NCBI GenBank assembly: GCA_019671135.1
Contig: JAHRHY010000006.1
Coordinates: forward strand, 806,001 to 870,000
DNA length: 64,000 nt
Direction: 5' to 3'
DNA from: Linnemannia hyalina
Taxonomy: Eukaryota > Mortierellomycota > Mortierellomycetes > Mortierellales > Mortierellaceae
Numbering within the stretch: the stretch's first letter is position 1; each line of letters starts with the position of its first letter. Position numbers and translations under genes: made by a program. This document shows, piece by piece, positions 31,874 to 42,611 of this stretch. The notes under the pieces are model-generated. The model did not search any database and was not told where the DNA came from. It saw only the letters and a program-made list of their open reading frames with translations.

Positions 31874-33781
31874 TCAAAGAGGTCGGGTCAAGAGGAGATC
31901 GACGCGCTCAATAACCTCGTGGATATCCAGCCGCATCGCTGGGTCAACCACCAGCATCGCCTTGATCAAGTCGCGCAACTCAGACGAATACCGGTCTGCC
32001 TGGTCAACTGTGGGGAATCGCACTGTGCCGTTCAAAACTGCAAGCGCAATCGATCCTCCCTGGTTAATCTGGTTCGTCTCAAACGGAGATGTCCCATACG
32101 CCATCGCATACAACGTGCATCCTAGCGACTATTTATCATCAGGCACATTGTACAAAGTACGTCAATACAATTGATGCAGTGCCATTGCACTCTTAAGAAA
32201 AAAACGCAAAGACAAAACACAAATACAATAAAGTAGACAGGACGTACCCAGATGTCAACTTTCTCGTCGAGGGTAGATCCGGTCTTAACATCAAAAAGCT
32301 CAGGCGCTCTGTAGGGCATAGAGCACTTCTCCGCTGCCAGATCCTGCTCAAATAATGCCTGCTGTCTCGTCTGGATCTTAACTCGAGCCCTGGCCATTGA
32401 CCCAAAGTCCATCAGCACCGGCGTCTGTCCGTCATCTGCAATCAGCACATTGGCGGGCTTGATATCCCTGTGTGCAAAGGGTACAATCACCGCGTCATTG
32501 TCTTGAGCCGGTCCGAGTCCATTGCCACCTGTAGCAGCGCCACCTGCAGCAGCATCATTGGTACCAGATGCGGATCTGCTCATATCCGTCAATCCAGTCC
32601 CGTTCTCCGATCCCGCAAACGACAGCGAAGATCCTTGCCGCCTCATGCTGGTCCGGCTGTCGCGAGAATCCCACGCCTCAATGCCGCTGTTCGAGGCGTC
32701 TTCATCCTCCCGTGAGCTGATGGGAACATTGGGCAGACGGTGGCAGTGGAGAGCCCTCACTCCGTAGCAAATGCCTCGGAAGAATCGCAGCATATCCGGC
32801 TCTGAGAAATGGGTGTGATGGAGCAGGTTTGCTGAGATGGCGTCCAAGAGGTTGCCACGTTTGTAGTAGGGCAAGAAAATGTATACAATCTTGCTTCCAT
32901 CCTTGTCCGATACTACACATGTGTCCTATTGTTGACAAAAAAAGGGCGCAATGCGTTAGCCAGAAAAAAGTCGAGGCATGCATATTAACAGGGCAATGTG
33001 AGGGCATAAAAAAAGCAACTTCATCAACATTAAAAAAAAGGAGAACATGTTCCTTGCGATAATTGCTGATCGTCATACTGCCTCTGCCATAAGTTTATAT
33101 TAGCCATGTCTCTTTAGTTGTCTTTGCGTCGTTTGTCAAGATGAAGATGAGAAGGGATAAGGGAGGTTTTGCAAGACCAACAAAAAAAGGACGTACCATG
33201 ACTTTGATCACGTTCTCGTGCTGAAAGGTCCTGTACATCTCTGCCTCTTTCATAGCGTCCTGCACTCCCTCGCTGCCAAAGGGACACCGGATCTTCTTCA
33301 ACGCATAGAGTCTTCCTGTCGCCACATCCTGTACCAAGTACACAAAGCTGAATCCACTGTTGTGTTTTTCAATTGGCAGATTAAGTGGTTAGATTAGGGT
33401 GAGTATTGCTAACGGTATGTAGAAATATATCATTCTGGCCTGCTTTTCTATCCATTCTCCTTGTTTGAACAGGTGGGAATGGGACTGTGAGAATTGTGAG
33501 ACAAAGAGACGGCGTGCGAGAAAGGTCTTCTAACGAAGAGTGAACTTTCTGTCACTGGCTGTTGAAGGAGAGCGCTCTTGTCGAGTATGAAAAAGAAGAC
33601 CCTTGAAGAGAGGTGTTTTTGCTAAGACGCTTTTGAAGTCTTCTTACCCTTCACCGAGGAGTTTGATGACCTTGAATGAGCGGCGGTTGATGTAGAGTGT
33701 TGGGTTTGGCATGCAGCATCCTGTGAGTTGTCCGATGGCGTCGGTGATGGTTGCCAGGAGTGCCTGTGGGTTGATGTTCAT
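31874..33781 (-). CDS. STK16/Env7-type Ser/Thr protein kinase (NAK family)
   Basis: Four exons in gene order: 33648-33781, 33197-33356, 32248-32925, 31874-32128, giving 408 aa. The kinase core has the glycine loop (LGEGGFSFVYLV), LYALKKI lysine, the catalytic loop AHRDIKPANVL and DFG, followed by MPYRAPELF and a normal C-lobe (DIWSLGCTLYAM). The G-F-S-F-V-Y loop and the R-C-P-F-G segment are typical of STK16/MPSK1 and yeast Env7. Those kinases are anchored to Golgi or vacuole by N-terminal acylation; here residues C-C near position 22-23 and the short N-terminus are compatible with palmitoylation. About 70 extra residues rich in Ser, Gly and Ala sit between the helix before the catalytic loop and HRD, longer than in animal STK16. 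Substrate unknown; a role in membrane traffic is inferred from the family. Confidence 0.87.
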
Positions 33782-34005
33782 TGTTCGAGTGGAGCCTGCT
33801 GGTCTGAGTGAGAGTGCGTTCGTTCTTGAATGAGGAGGTGACGGAGGAGCTGAAGAGAGGTTTGACGGGCGAACGGCGAACGGATACAGGAGAGGGAGGG
33901 AGAGAGCTGCAAAGCAATCCATAGTCACGTTTTTTTAGATTGAATTCTATCTGTATCCATAATATGTTGCGTCTATCGAATGAATGGGTATGTCTAATGT
34001 GTTCC

Positions 34006-34825
34006 CTACTTCTGGTGCTTGGCAATCCAGTCCAGGGCCATCTTGACAAAGAACAAGTGCATCCGGTTATCATGAGTCAACTCAGGGTGGAAGGCAGATC
34101 CCAGCAAATGTCCCTGCTTGACCGCAACAATCGTACCCTTGGGCGTCTTTCCATAATCCTGCTCCAGCTTGGCAACAACCTCAACCTCCTCAGGCTTCAA
34201 GATCTCATCAATAACGGGCGCACGGATAAACACTCCGGGGAACAGCCTCTTGGCATCCTCAAGACCCTCCACATGGAGTCCAGCCTCAAAACTCTCCTTC
34301 TGTGTGCCGAATGCGTTGCGTTTGATGCTGATACCCAGACCACCCAACAGCTTCTGGTCGCCCTTGAGGGTCCCGCCCGAGGTGATGCATTCAGAGAGAA
34401 GGATCAAACCGGCGCAGGTTCCCCAGGTGGGGTGTGTCCGGACAAACGCCTGGAGGGCGGGCCAGAAGCCGGATCTTTCGGCAATCAGGGCCATGGTGGT
34501 CGACTCTCCTCCTGGGATCACAAGCGCATCGATCTTGGAGATCTCCTCGGCATTGCGGACTGCGACGGCCTCGGAGACCTGGGGGAGTGTGTTGAGGAGA
34601 ATGATGTGCTCTGCGAATGCTCCCTGCAGTGCTATTTGTCATTGTGTGGCATTTAGTAGGAGAGAGCGTTGTGTGAGTCAATGCAGTCTCTTAGTGGGGG
34701 AAAATAAGGAGTCGACACTTTTTTTGTCCTGATCAGGAAAGAGATCTCTTGAAACTTGAAAGGTGTTTGTCCTTACCCAAGACACCGACTCTGATCTGCT
34801 TTTGTTCTTGCTGTTCCTGGGTCAT
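34006..34825 (-). CDS. SNO1: Pyridoxal 5'-phosphate synthase glutaminase subunit (PdxT/SNO)
   Basis: Two exons: 34777-34825 and 34006-34631, giving 224 aa. It is a class I glutamine amidotransferase that releases ammonia from glutamine for the PdxS/SNZ synthase in vitamin B6 synthesis. Seen: VGVLGALQGAF at the start, the PGGEST oxyanion strand, the nucleophile Cys in WGTCAG, and the His-Glu pair in the AFHPEL segment. This full triad predicts activity. The first exon encodes a short Gln-rich extension. The synthase partner is not in this window, unlike the paired SNO-SNZ arrangement in budding yeast. The gene sits 225 bases upstream of the STK16-like start, same strand. Confidence 0.94.
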
Positions 34826-35264
34826 TGTGTTGTGTGTGTGTGAGTTGGTGCTGATGAGTCCGTCGGCTGCTGTTGTACTTGTTGAGTCGGGGAGAGGAGC
34901 TGCGATGCGGAATGAATTAGGGAAAGAAATGAAAGGAGAATGAGAGGAGGGGAGAAGGCTAAAAGAAGGTAAGACGAAAAAATAGTCTGACTCGGTGGAG
35001 CCGAACTCTGACTCGAACAATGGCGAAAGCGAGCCACTGTTGATTTTCGTGGCGTGGGGAAGTCGAAGGGGAGGAAGGGACAAATGAGAGTCCAGACTCC
35101 CGAAAAAGAAAGATTCAGGGCAAAGATGACGACAAAGGAAAGCTCCGCACGCAACGCAGCAAGCCAAGGGTCACACTAGTATACTATTGTATTTCTATTC
35201 TATTTTCTTTTCATCCTCTTTCTATCGTACTAGTATTCATTATGGTACATCCTGGCATTTAGAT
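34826..35264. other. Spacer between PdxT and LETM1 genes
   Basis: PdxT promoter region and the LETM1 3' flank. No conserved coding sequence seen. Confidence 0.45.
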
Positions 35265-37091
35265 CTATTTCTTAACGGGATCCGACTTGAAGGTCGAGTG
35301 CAGCAGGAACATCCGGCTAAAGACCATCAGTGCTGGAGGAACCTCGGTGTCCTTGCTCAAGCTCAGCTTCAACCAGTAGGCAAGCGATTTTTCCAAATGC
35401 TCCTTGCTGACCTCCAACGACCGCATACCACGCTCCTCGTTCGCCAACTGCAGCTCTGCAAACGTCAACGAGTCAATGCCATCCTTCTCGAGCAACCCAT
35501 CGTCCTGCTTGATATAGGTCATGTGCTTGTTCAAACGCTTCTTCAACATGAACTTGGGTCCAAATCCACTCAATCCCATGAATCTAGCAGTAAATGGAAA
35601 TGTTAGCTACCGTTGAGTTGCTTTGATCTGTATTCCTTGCAGCTTAACCCCTGCAAGGCCATATACATATCCGCAAAGACACTAATTGATCCACGCAACT
35701 TACTTGCAGAATGATGCAAGGTGCTCACGGTCGATAATGTTATAGTCGAATCCTTCGCCGTATTTCTTGGAGGTTGTGATGAACGAGTTGTAGTTGGCGA
35801 GGGTCTCCTTGGTGATCTATGTGCATAAAAGCAAATGCTAAAAAGTTAGATTAGAGTTCTCTTTGATTGCATCAAATAATGCGACCGGCGTATCTTCCTG
35901 AATGATCCAATTCGGCCTCCTACCTCGCGGCGATTCAAACGGATAAGCTTCTCAGTCATAGCGCAACGCTTCTCATGGATCTTCTTACGGCGGTTCTCCT
36001 ATTTTACATGATGAAGAAAGGGTACGGCAAGTTAGGCAAGCATCGAAGAAAGCATAGCACATAGTATCAACGATAAAGATCCAAGAGAATTGCCGGCCGT
36101 ACCAATTGAGTGGGGGTGACGCAGGTGGAGGGGATCATTTGGGGGGCAAATATAATGATCAATGGAATGTACTCGGTTGCCAGCAAGAAGACGAGACCAA
36201 AGGGAATCATACGCTTGAGATCAATATCTGTCTTGTCCACCTATTATCACACAAGTTCATCAGCGAAATGCATCAAAGAAGGTAAGTGAGTTAAATACTA
36301 TAGCAATAAGTATGCCAATGGCAGTACAGGAACGATCAATCCAGGGTAAGAAACGTACGAGCTGAAACTCACGACGGCTGAGGACATGTCCTTCCTCCTT
36401 CTGGGCCCTCTTCAATTCCTTGACAATCCGTTTGTTGACCCAGAGCAGCTTCACGCCATCCTTGCACTGAATGACAATCTCCTTGCCCTTACGGAAGAAA
36501 TCCTTTGCCTTGCCAACAACGCCGGTGGGTGCTAGTGGTTCAGGTGCAGGAGCGGTGTAGAGGCTGCTCTCTGGGGCGATCGATCCAACAGATCCAGCCT
36601 TGAGTACCTTGGCGAGATTCTCGACGGGTGCTGGTGTAGGGTGGACAGGCTCACTGTTGTCCTTGGGTGATCCTGACGTTACGGTAGAATAGAAGGATGA
36701 CTGAGAGAACCGAGAGAGGAGAGGAGTATACCTTTTATAATTGATCCACAAAACATAGATCGAGGTAAGTTGGGCGTGGTCAGTTGGTTGCCATTGACGC
36801 GTTGTTGTTCATTCGGTCTCGAAACAAAGCTTTACCGAGTGGAGGACTGAGGCTGTCTGAGCAAGAGACCGATATGGGAGCTGGAAGGGGCCACCAGAGA
36901 CCTAGATACACATCATCCGATCCAGGCACCGTTAGTAATACGCCTTCCCAGAGGTGTGTCTCAATTGAAGGTATATCGTCCTTGCAGAGAATAGAGTGAG
37001 CAAGCGTGGTTCCTTCTCAAGTAACGTACAGGTTCCTGGTGTTGACCTGGTGTCCGATTCTGTGTGCGGCTCTGATGAGTGTTCCTGACAT
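35265..37091 (-). CDS. LETM1-domain mitochondrial inner-membrane protein
   Basis: Preferred model has six exons in gene order: 37030-37091, 36359-36731, 36103-36240, 35924-35998, 35704-35816, 35265-35583, giving 359 aa. An alternative starts at the ATG at 36751 (345 aa). The first model joins in frame (CT|G) and yields a long basic, acid-free N-terminus typical of a matrix presequence, but its acceptor AAG is weak. The rest shows the LETM1 core: KELKRAQKEEGHVLSRREFQL, one strong transmembrane segment (GLVFLLAIEYIPLIIIFAP), and the ribosome-binding-like region with FCKFMGLSGFGPKFMLKKRL. The family (yeast Mdm38/Ylh47) works in K+/H+ exchange and in membrane insertion of mitochondrially made proteins. 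The protein is short and lacks the C-terminal coiled coils and EF hands of animal LETM1. It is divergent from the DUF1764 gene 228 bases away. Confidence 0.88.
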
Positions 37092-37319
37092 GTCGGCTGG
37101 TGGGGTGATGAGAGGGGAGAGAAGGAGAGATGAGAAGAGAGGGTCTTTTTTTATTCTCAGCGTGCCTGGACAATCCGAATGCGGCACGGTGACTGCTGTT
37201 GCTGTTTTGTTGTGTGCTGTCAGTTGTATCAGAAAAGGAAAATAAAAAAAAGCTTTGCTTTCGAGAAGCTTGTGATCACCTCCGCATCAACACACGCCGC
37301 CACACATCAACACATCACC

Positions 37320-38228
37320 ATGCCACCCAAAAAAACAATGAAGAAGGTCATCCAAAAGACCACCCTCAAGCCCACCACTCCCGCAAAGGATACATCCAAG
37401 AAGACAGGTTAGGAACCAATTGCTCGCACAAAAAAACATTTAATTGCCATATCCAGCAACATTCGATGACAGAAAATAGCTAACAACGCCAATTCTGGGC
37501 ATGTTCATTTAGCTACCAAAGCGTCGGAGATCGACGATATCTTCAGCACAGGAACCATCTCGGCATCGTCGTCAAAGTCACCAAAGGCAGCATCATCCTC
37601 AGGGAAGAGCACAGGATCCAAGGGATCGATACAGGATAAGGCTGGCAAGGCAAAGGATACAACCGTCACAAAGTCCAAGGGCGACAAGAAGACGAAGAAG
37701 GTGGCTGAGATAGAGAAGAGCGATAGCGAAGTGGAAGAAGATTTCATTCCATTGGGTGAATCTCTTGATGACGGCCCCTCTGACGAAGACGATGAGAACG
37801 AGGAGGAGGTGGACACAGAATTGATGTTTGACGAGGAGGAACAGAACGAGTCGGAAGAAGCTGCGATCGCCAAATTGCTGGCCAAGAAGAAGAGCAAGTC
37901 CACAGGAAAGTGTCAGAACGAAGGAAGCAGCAAGGCAGTGGCAGCGGCAACGACGACGAAGGTGACAACAAAAGCCAAGGGCGGACCCAAGGTTGAGGCT
38001 GTGGTGTTTAATGAGCGTCCAGCGGCGGCCGCAGCAGCAGCGGCAGCGGCAAAGATCCAAAAGTTCAAGCGTGTCAGGGAGGATGGCCCAGACAGTGACG
38101 ATGAGCTGGAGAAGAAGGGCAAGCGCCGGACAGACGATGGACTTCGTCTCTTTGATATCCACGATCTGAACATTGGCAAGGGAGGCGATACCGAAAAGTG
38201 CCCCTTTGAATGCGAATGCTGCTTCTAG
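37320..38228 (+). CDS. DUF1764-family small basic/acidic protein
   Basis: Two exons, 37320-37407 and 37513-38228, giving 267 aa. The N-terminus is Lys-rich, the middle is Ser/Lys then strongly acidic (runs of Glu and Asp at about residues 110-145), followed by an Ala run. The C-terminal 30 residues carry the family signature: DDGLRLFDIHDLNIGKGGD followed by CPFECECCF. That ending is characteristic of the eukaryotic DUF1764 family, whose molecular role I cannot state. Charge pattern suggests a nuclear or nucleolar protein (inference). It probably shares a short bidirectional promoter with the LETM1 gene. Confidence 0.85.
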
Positions 38229-38650
38229 GACTATAATATACAACATTGTAGAAAGCCAAGCCAGTTGCCAAGTCAGGCGACGCGTGTCTTTGTTGTTGCC
38301 ATTGTTGTGGTTGTTGTTTCTCGTTCGTTCGCTTTTGTTCGCAACAAAGTTTTGTTGTTGTATCCTAAAGTAATTCCATGGCTCTCAATATTAATCCAAT
38401 GCTTGGCCCAAAAGTCCGTTAATGTTCTGAAGGGCAAGGGGAAACAATTTCTCTGCTTTGCCACGTCACATACACCGCGAACTTTTGCCAAGAAGCACGA
38501 GCTTTTTTTTTCATTTTTCTGGTCGTGTCTTTTTTCCACCTTTGCCTGCCTTAAAAGAGTCTTCCGCTTTTCCTTTTCCTCTCCTTTTACAACCAACCCA
38601 CCAACAACTCCCCTTCATCCCCATCTTCGACGACAGAAACATAACCGAGA

Positions 38651-40127
38651 ATGTCGCTCCCCTACACTATGGTCTTCACCCTCTTGATGACAGAGGTAGG
38701 CAACAACTGCAGCCATAACACGCCTGGACACTCATCGGAACTACCATTCACGGACTACGATCTACCTTTGTATTTTCGTCGTGTGAACTAACGCAGCCGT
38801 TATATTGTTTCTCTACTCTCATTAGATGATCACATTCATCTTCTTGATTGTAAGTCGACGGCAACGAAAAGCCTTGACAAGGTGTTTTCTCCTGACAAGG
38901 ACGCAAGGAACAAAAGCGGGGTTCATAAACGAAAGAGACTTCGAAGCAGTGGAGAGATAGGAGACAAAAAAAAAGCCAACAATACTAATAAGCAACGCAA
39001 CCATGTCGTGTGTCCTCTTTTTGTCCTCACATTAGCTCCCCTTGCCATTCAAGTGGAGAAGAGGGATGCTCAACTTCCTTTCCAAGTCTCCCTTCATGGC
39101 CAACATCCAATATGTCATGAAGATTGTCTTCATGTAAGTCCTTTTTGTTCCATTGGCACTTGGCAGGAAGCTGTATCAATGCGTGCTTGTTCGCGTTTTC
39201 TAACCTTGGTGCGTTTTGTTCCTCGGTGGATCTTTTTCTTGTTGGGTGTTGTCTGACCATTCTAAATCGTTATGTTGTCTTCCTTCTATCATGCACAACA
39301 GCTTTGTGTTTATCCTGTTCATCGGTGAGTTTTTTTGAAGTGTTAGCACTAAAAAATGTCTCCACGTAGAAAAATGTCTCGACGTAGAAAAATGTCATCA
39401 TGATTGCAGTGGATGTATATTAACTAGCCTTCTCCCTTTTTCTTTTCATATCCTAGACTCGTTGAACCGTGTCATCAAGGTCGAGGAGGTCAGCAATGAC
39501 AACACCCACCACCATCCCCACACCGAGACCACCGTTGCCGCCAGACGTTTCTATGCCCAGCGCAACATGTACGTACCTCTTCCTTCATCCTGTTCAATAG
39601 ACTCCTACAATATCCCGTCGTCATATACTGACAGCAAGCGTCATTATCTATGATGCCCATTCATTCTATTAGGTACCTTACTGGATTCACCTTGTTCTTG
39701 TCGTTGATCTTGAACCGCACCTTCTTCATGATCTTGGATTTGCTCAAGAGTGAGGAGAAGATGGAAATTGTCAAGAAGCAGGTAAGATTCACCAAAAATT
39801 GCTTATCAAGTGTTTCCTTCTATTACATGGCTTATATAAATGACCAAGACATTGAGTTCTCATACGTTCTTTTTTGTTGCAATGCAATAGGCTGCCCAGC
39901 AGAGCAAGGAGTACCAGCGTGTTCTGGAGTCAGAGAGCAACTTGAAGAAGGAGCTCAAGGACTTGACTGAGATTGTTGCCAGCCATGAGTCGACCCGTCG
40001 CGATCTCGAGAACTTGAAGAAGCAGGCCAGCCAGCAGCAGCAGGAGTACTTGCGCATGGCTGATGAGAACACTGCCATGGAGAAAAAGCTCAAGGGCGTC
40101 AAGTCTGAGAACAAGAAGGACATCTAA
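38651..40127 (+). CDS. BAP31/Yet-type ER membrane protein
   Basis: Seven exons: 38651-38695, 38826-38849 (24 nt), 39036-39133, 39302-39324 (23 nt), 39457-39568, 39673-39781, 39891-40127, giving 215 aa. Three hydrophobic segments occupy roughly residues 5-25, 43-65 and 100-125. After them comes a coiled coil (about 135-210, Glu/Lys/Gln heptads). The protein ends K-K-D-I, a dilysine K-K-x-x signal for retrieval to the ER. BAP31 and yeast Yet proteins assist export and quality control of membrane proteins. The family motif L-P-L-P-F-K near residue 25 and a loop of His residues are visible. The tiny exons 2 and 4 fall inside transmembrane segments, and all phases join correctly. Confidence 0.9.
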
Positions 40128-42611
40128 GCTACCCGACACCATACACATTTCTTTCTTTCTCTCTCCCTTTCGTTTCTTGTTTTTTTGAATAAACGTAGCA
40201 CGTCAGCATTATCTCTCTTTGAACTTTCTCCAGACTTCAATCGTCGTCATTACTTGTTGTTTACCTGCACACCCTGGCATGGAAAGAACCTCGACTTGTT
40301 ACGATTGCTCGGGGCAACGAATGGTATGTGCGTTGTTATGAATGTGGGCCCACACGCATATAGACGCACACACGCACATCCTGATAATGAATATCTGTTC
40401 TGGTGCAGAAGCGAGTGTCCCGAACCAACGAATGATTGAAAGGCGGAACAAAGCGAACCACCTATCGGCAACAAAGAACAAAGCCAAAGGCGCGCATGGG
40501 CTATCGTTGTTGTAGTAAGTTGGAGAGTCCCTGTAAATCTAGGGAGGCGAACGTCGTTCGTATGTTGCAGTTTGTCAAGGAATAACGAGCACCCCCCCCA
40601 CGCGTGAGTTTGGGGTGGGATGGATATCCCGAGGCGTCATTGCGAGGGCAATGTTCTTAACGACGGCGAGGAAGATTAAAAGGACACGCCCATGTTATTC
40701 TGATTCCTACATATGCAAATCGAGTAGGAAGGCAGTGTTGGTCAAAAGGAGAAAAAAAAAACCAAGCCTGTCAAAAGACGACGGAAAGAGGTGTGAAAGT
40801 CATGCCTACATAAATAAAGACCATAAGAAGGGCAGTAAGAAAAAGTAACATGGGCAGGCGATTCCAATGTATTCCTTTCTACTTAACTTCCACTGCCACC
40901 ACAGCAAGAAGGAAATGGACTGGGGATATTTATTATTGCGAGCAATGGAGGATGTTAGGTGTAGTCAGGCGATGACACAAAAATGAATAGCCTCAACACC
41001 GCCCACCCCCCACCATGCCTCATGTTGTATGTGGTGTATTTCATGAGCTCCTCCTTTTGAGCTGTTGGAGATGTATGGTGTGTCCGCGCGGTTTTTTCGT
41101 GTACGTGCAGCAGAAGTACCCAACCCACATTTACGTCGACACACCGAATGAACAATACGAAAGCGAAAGGTATATCTCGTCACCTACACTGACACAGCAG
41201 GCAAGAGCCCAAGGGAGAGAGTTGGCGTGAGGATGGTGGCCCCCACCCCCGATAGATCGATACCGAAGTGACGCAACAGAGACAAGAGACAGCAAGAGAG
41301 AAGGTGAGAAATGGGAAGTGGTTTTGGCTAAGGGTACGATCTTCGCCAGCATGTCCCCTCGCAGCAAGAAAAAGTAAGAAGGAGAAGGGGGTTCCATCGC
41401 ATCCTTGTTTATATGCTGTCTACACACCCTAACATCATGCTCCATTGTCATTCTTTTGCCCTTGCCCTTTGACTTCTCCAAGAGTCGACCGTCCTCGGGT
41501 CCATTCTTTGGTCAATCGTCCGTAGGAATATTGAGGAACTGATGATGATGAATTCAGACAACATACTGGATAGTAATGGCTGGATGCTCCACTCCACTGT
41601 CCATCTCTGAGTATCCTGCCTTTTCTGTACGAGTATGCATCTGCCTGAATTTGCGTGTGCGTGTCTTACCCTTTTGAGGCCTATTGTTATGCTGTGAATA
41701 AAGCAAGAGAGCCAGAATAAGTACACACATTTAGTCGTACGTCCCTGCCCCTACCACCACTCGTCTCGTTCCCCCTGATGGCCTATTTCATCGCCTTCTC
41801 TTTTTTTTATATCTCCTCTCTCCTGTTTTTTTTTTCTTTTTCTTTTTCTCTCTTTCTCTCTTTCTCTTCTTCTTTTCTCTCTCCCCTTCTCCACCGACCC
41901 TCATCCTCCTCTCCTCCTCCCCTCCTCCCCCCTCCTCCTTCCCCTCCCCTTGTCAACTCTCTTATTCTTATCCTTATTCTTATTCTTTTGTGTGTGTGTG
42001 TCCTACGCATAGTATCGCTCACGTTTCGTCCTTCTTCCCAGCACCAATTCTGTCCGCCTGCCTCACTACTGCTGCTGGTCATCTCAATTCATATCACTCT
42101 GTCGTTGCCTCCACCAACAGCCTGCAGCCACTTGTTGCCATCGAACAAACTTTTTTCCCGCGCAACAACACCCCCACCCAGCTGGGTCCCCACAGGGCAG
42201 ACTCTTTCCACACACGCACCATCCAGCTGCGCCCTCACCCGAACGAACCAGCCCTCGTTTATCGCTGACAACAGCAACAACAACAACAACCAAGCGTGGC
42301 CCTTTTATTCTCTCCGAATCGTTAACCAGGAGATAGACAGCACCTCACGTCCTTCCTTCCTTCTTTCTTTCTCCTCACCCCTTCCTCATACCCCTCACTC
42401 ACACTCTTTCGCTTGTCTCCTCCCCCCTTGCGAGTTCTTGTGGCTCAAGTGAAGAAAAAGGCAGACTCAAAATACCCTTTCACATCTCTCTTTCTTTTTT
42501 TACCTTCTTGTTATATACCATTACATATTTCACCCCTCTACCCTTTTTCTCACTATTTTTACACCTTTCCCCCCACTCCTTATTCTCTTCTTCTTTTTGT
42601 ATACTTAAGTC
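40128..42611. other. Long intergenic region and myosin leader
   Basis: No gene supported over 2.5 kb. The last 800 bases before the myosin start are extremely CT-rich on the plus strand (about 41795-41950 and 42350-42605), with short CTTATT repeats near 41960-41988 and a TG run at 41990-42001. A long 5' untranslated region with an intron is possible but not demonstrable. Confidence 0.5.

Noticed and set aside
34006..34825. PdxS/SNZ partner beside PdxT
   Set aside because: Neighbouring genes are an STK16-type kinase and LETM1; no synthase motifs found in the window.
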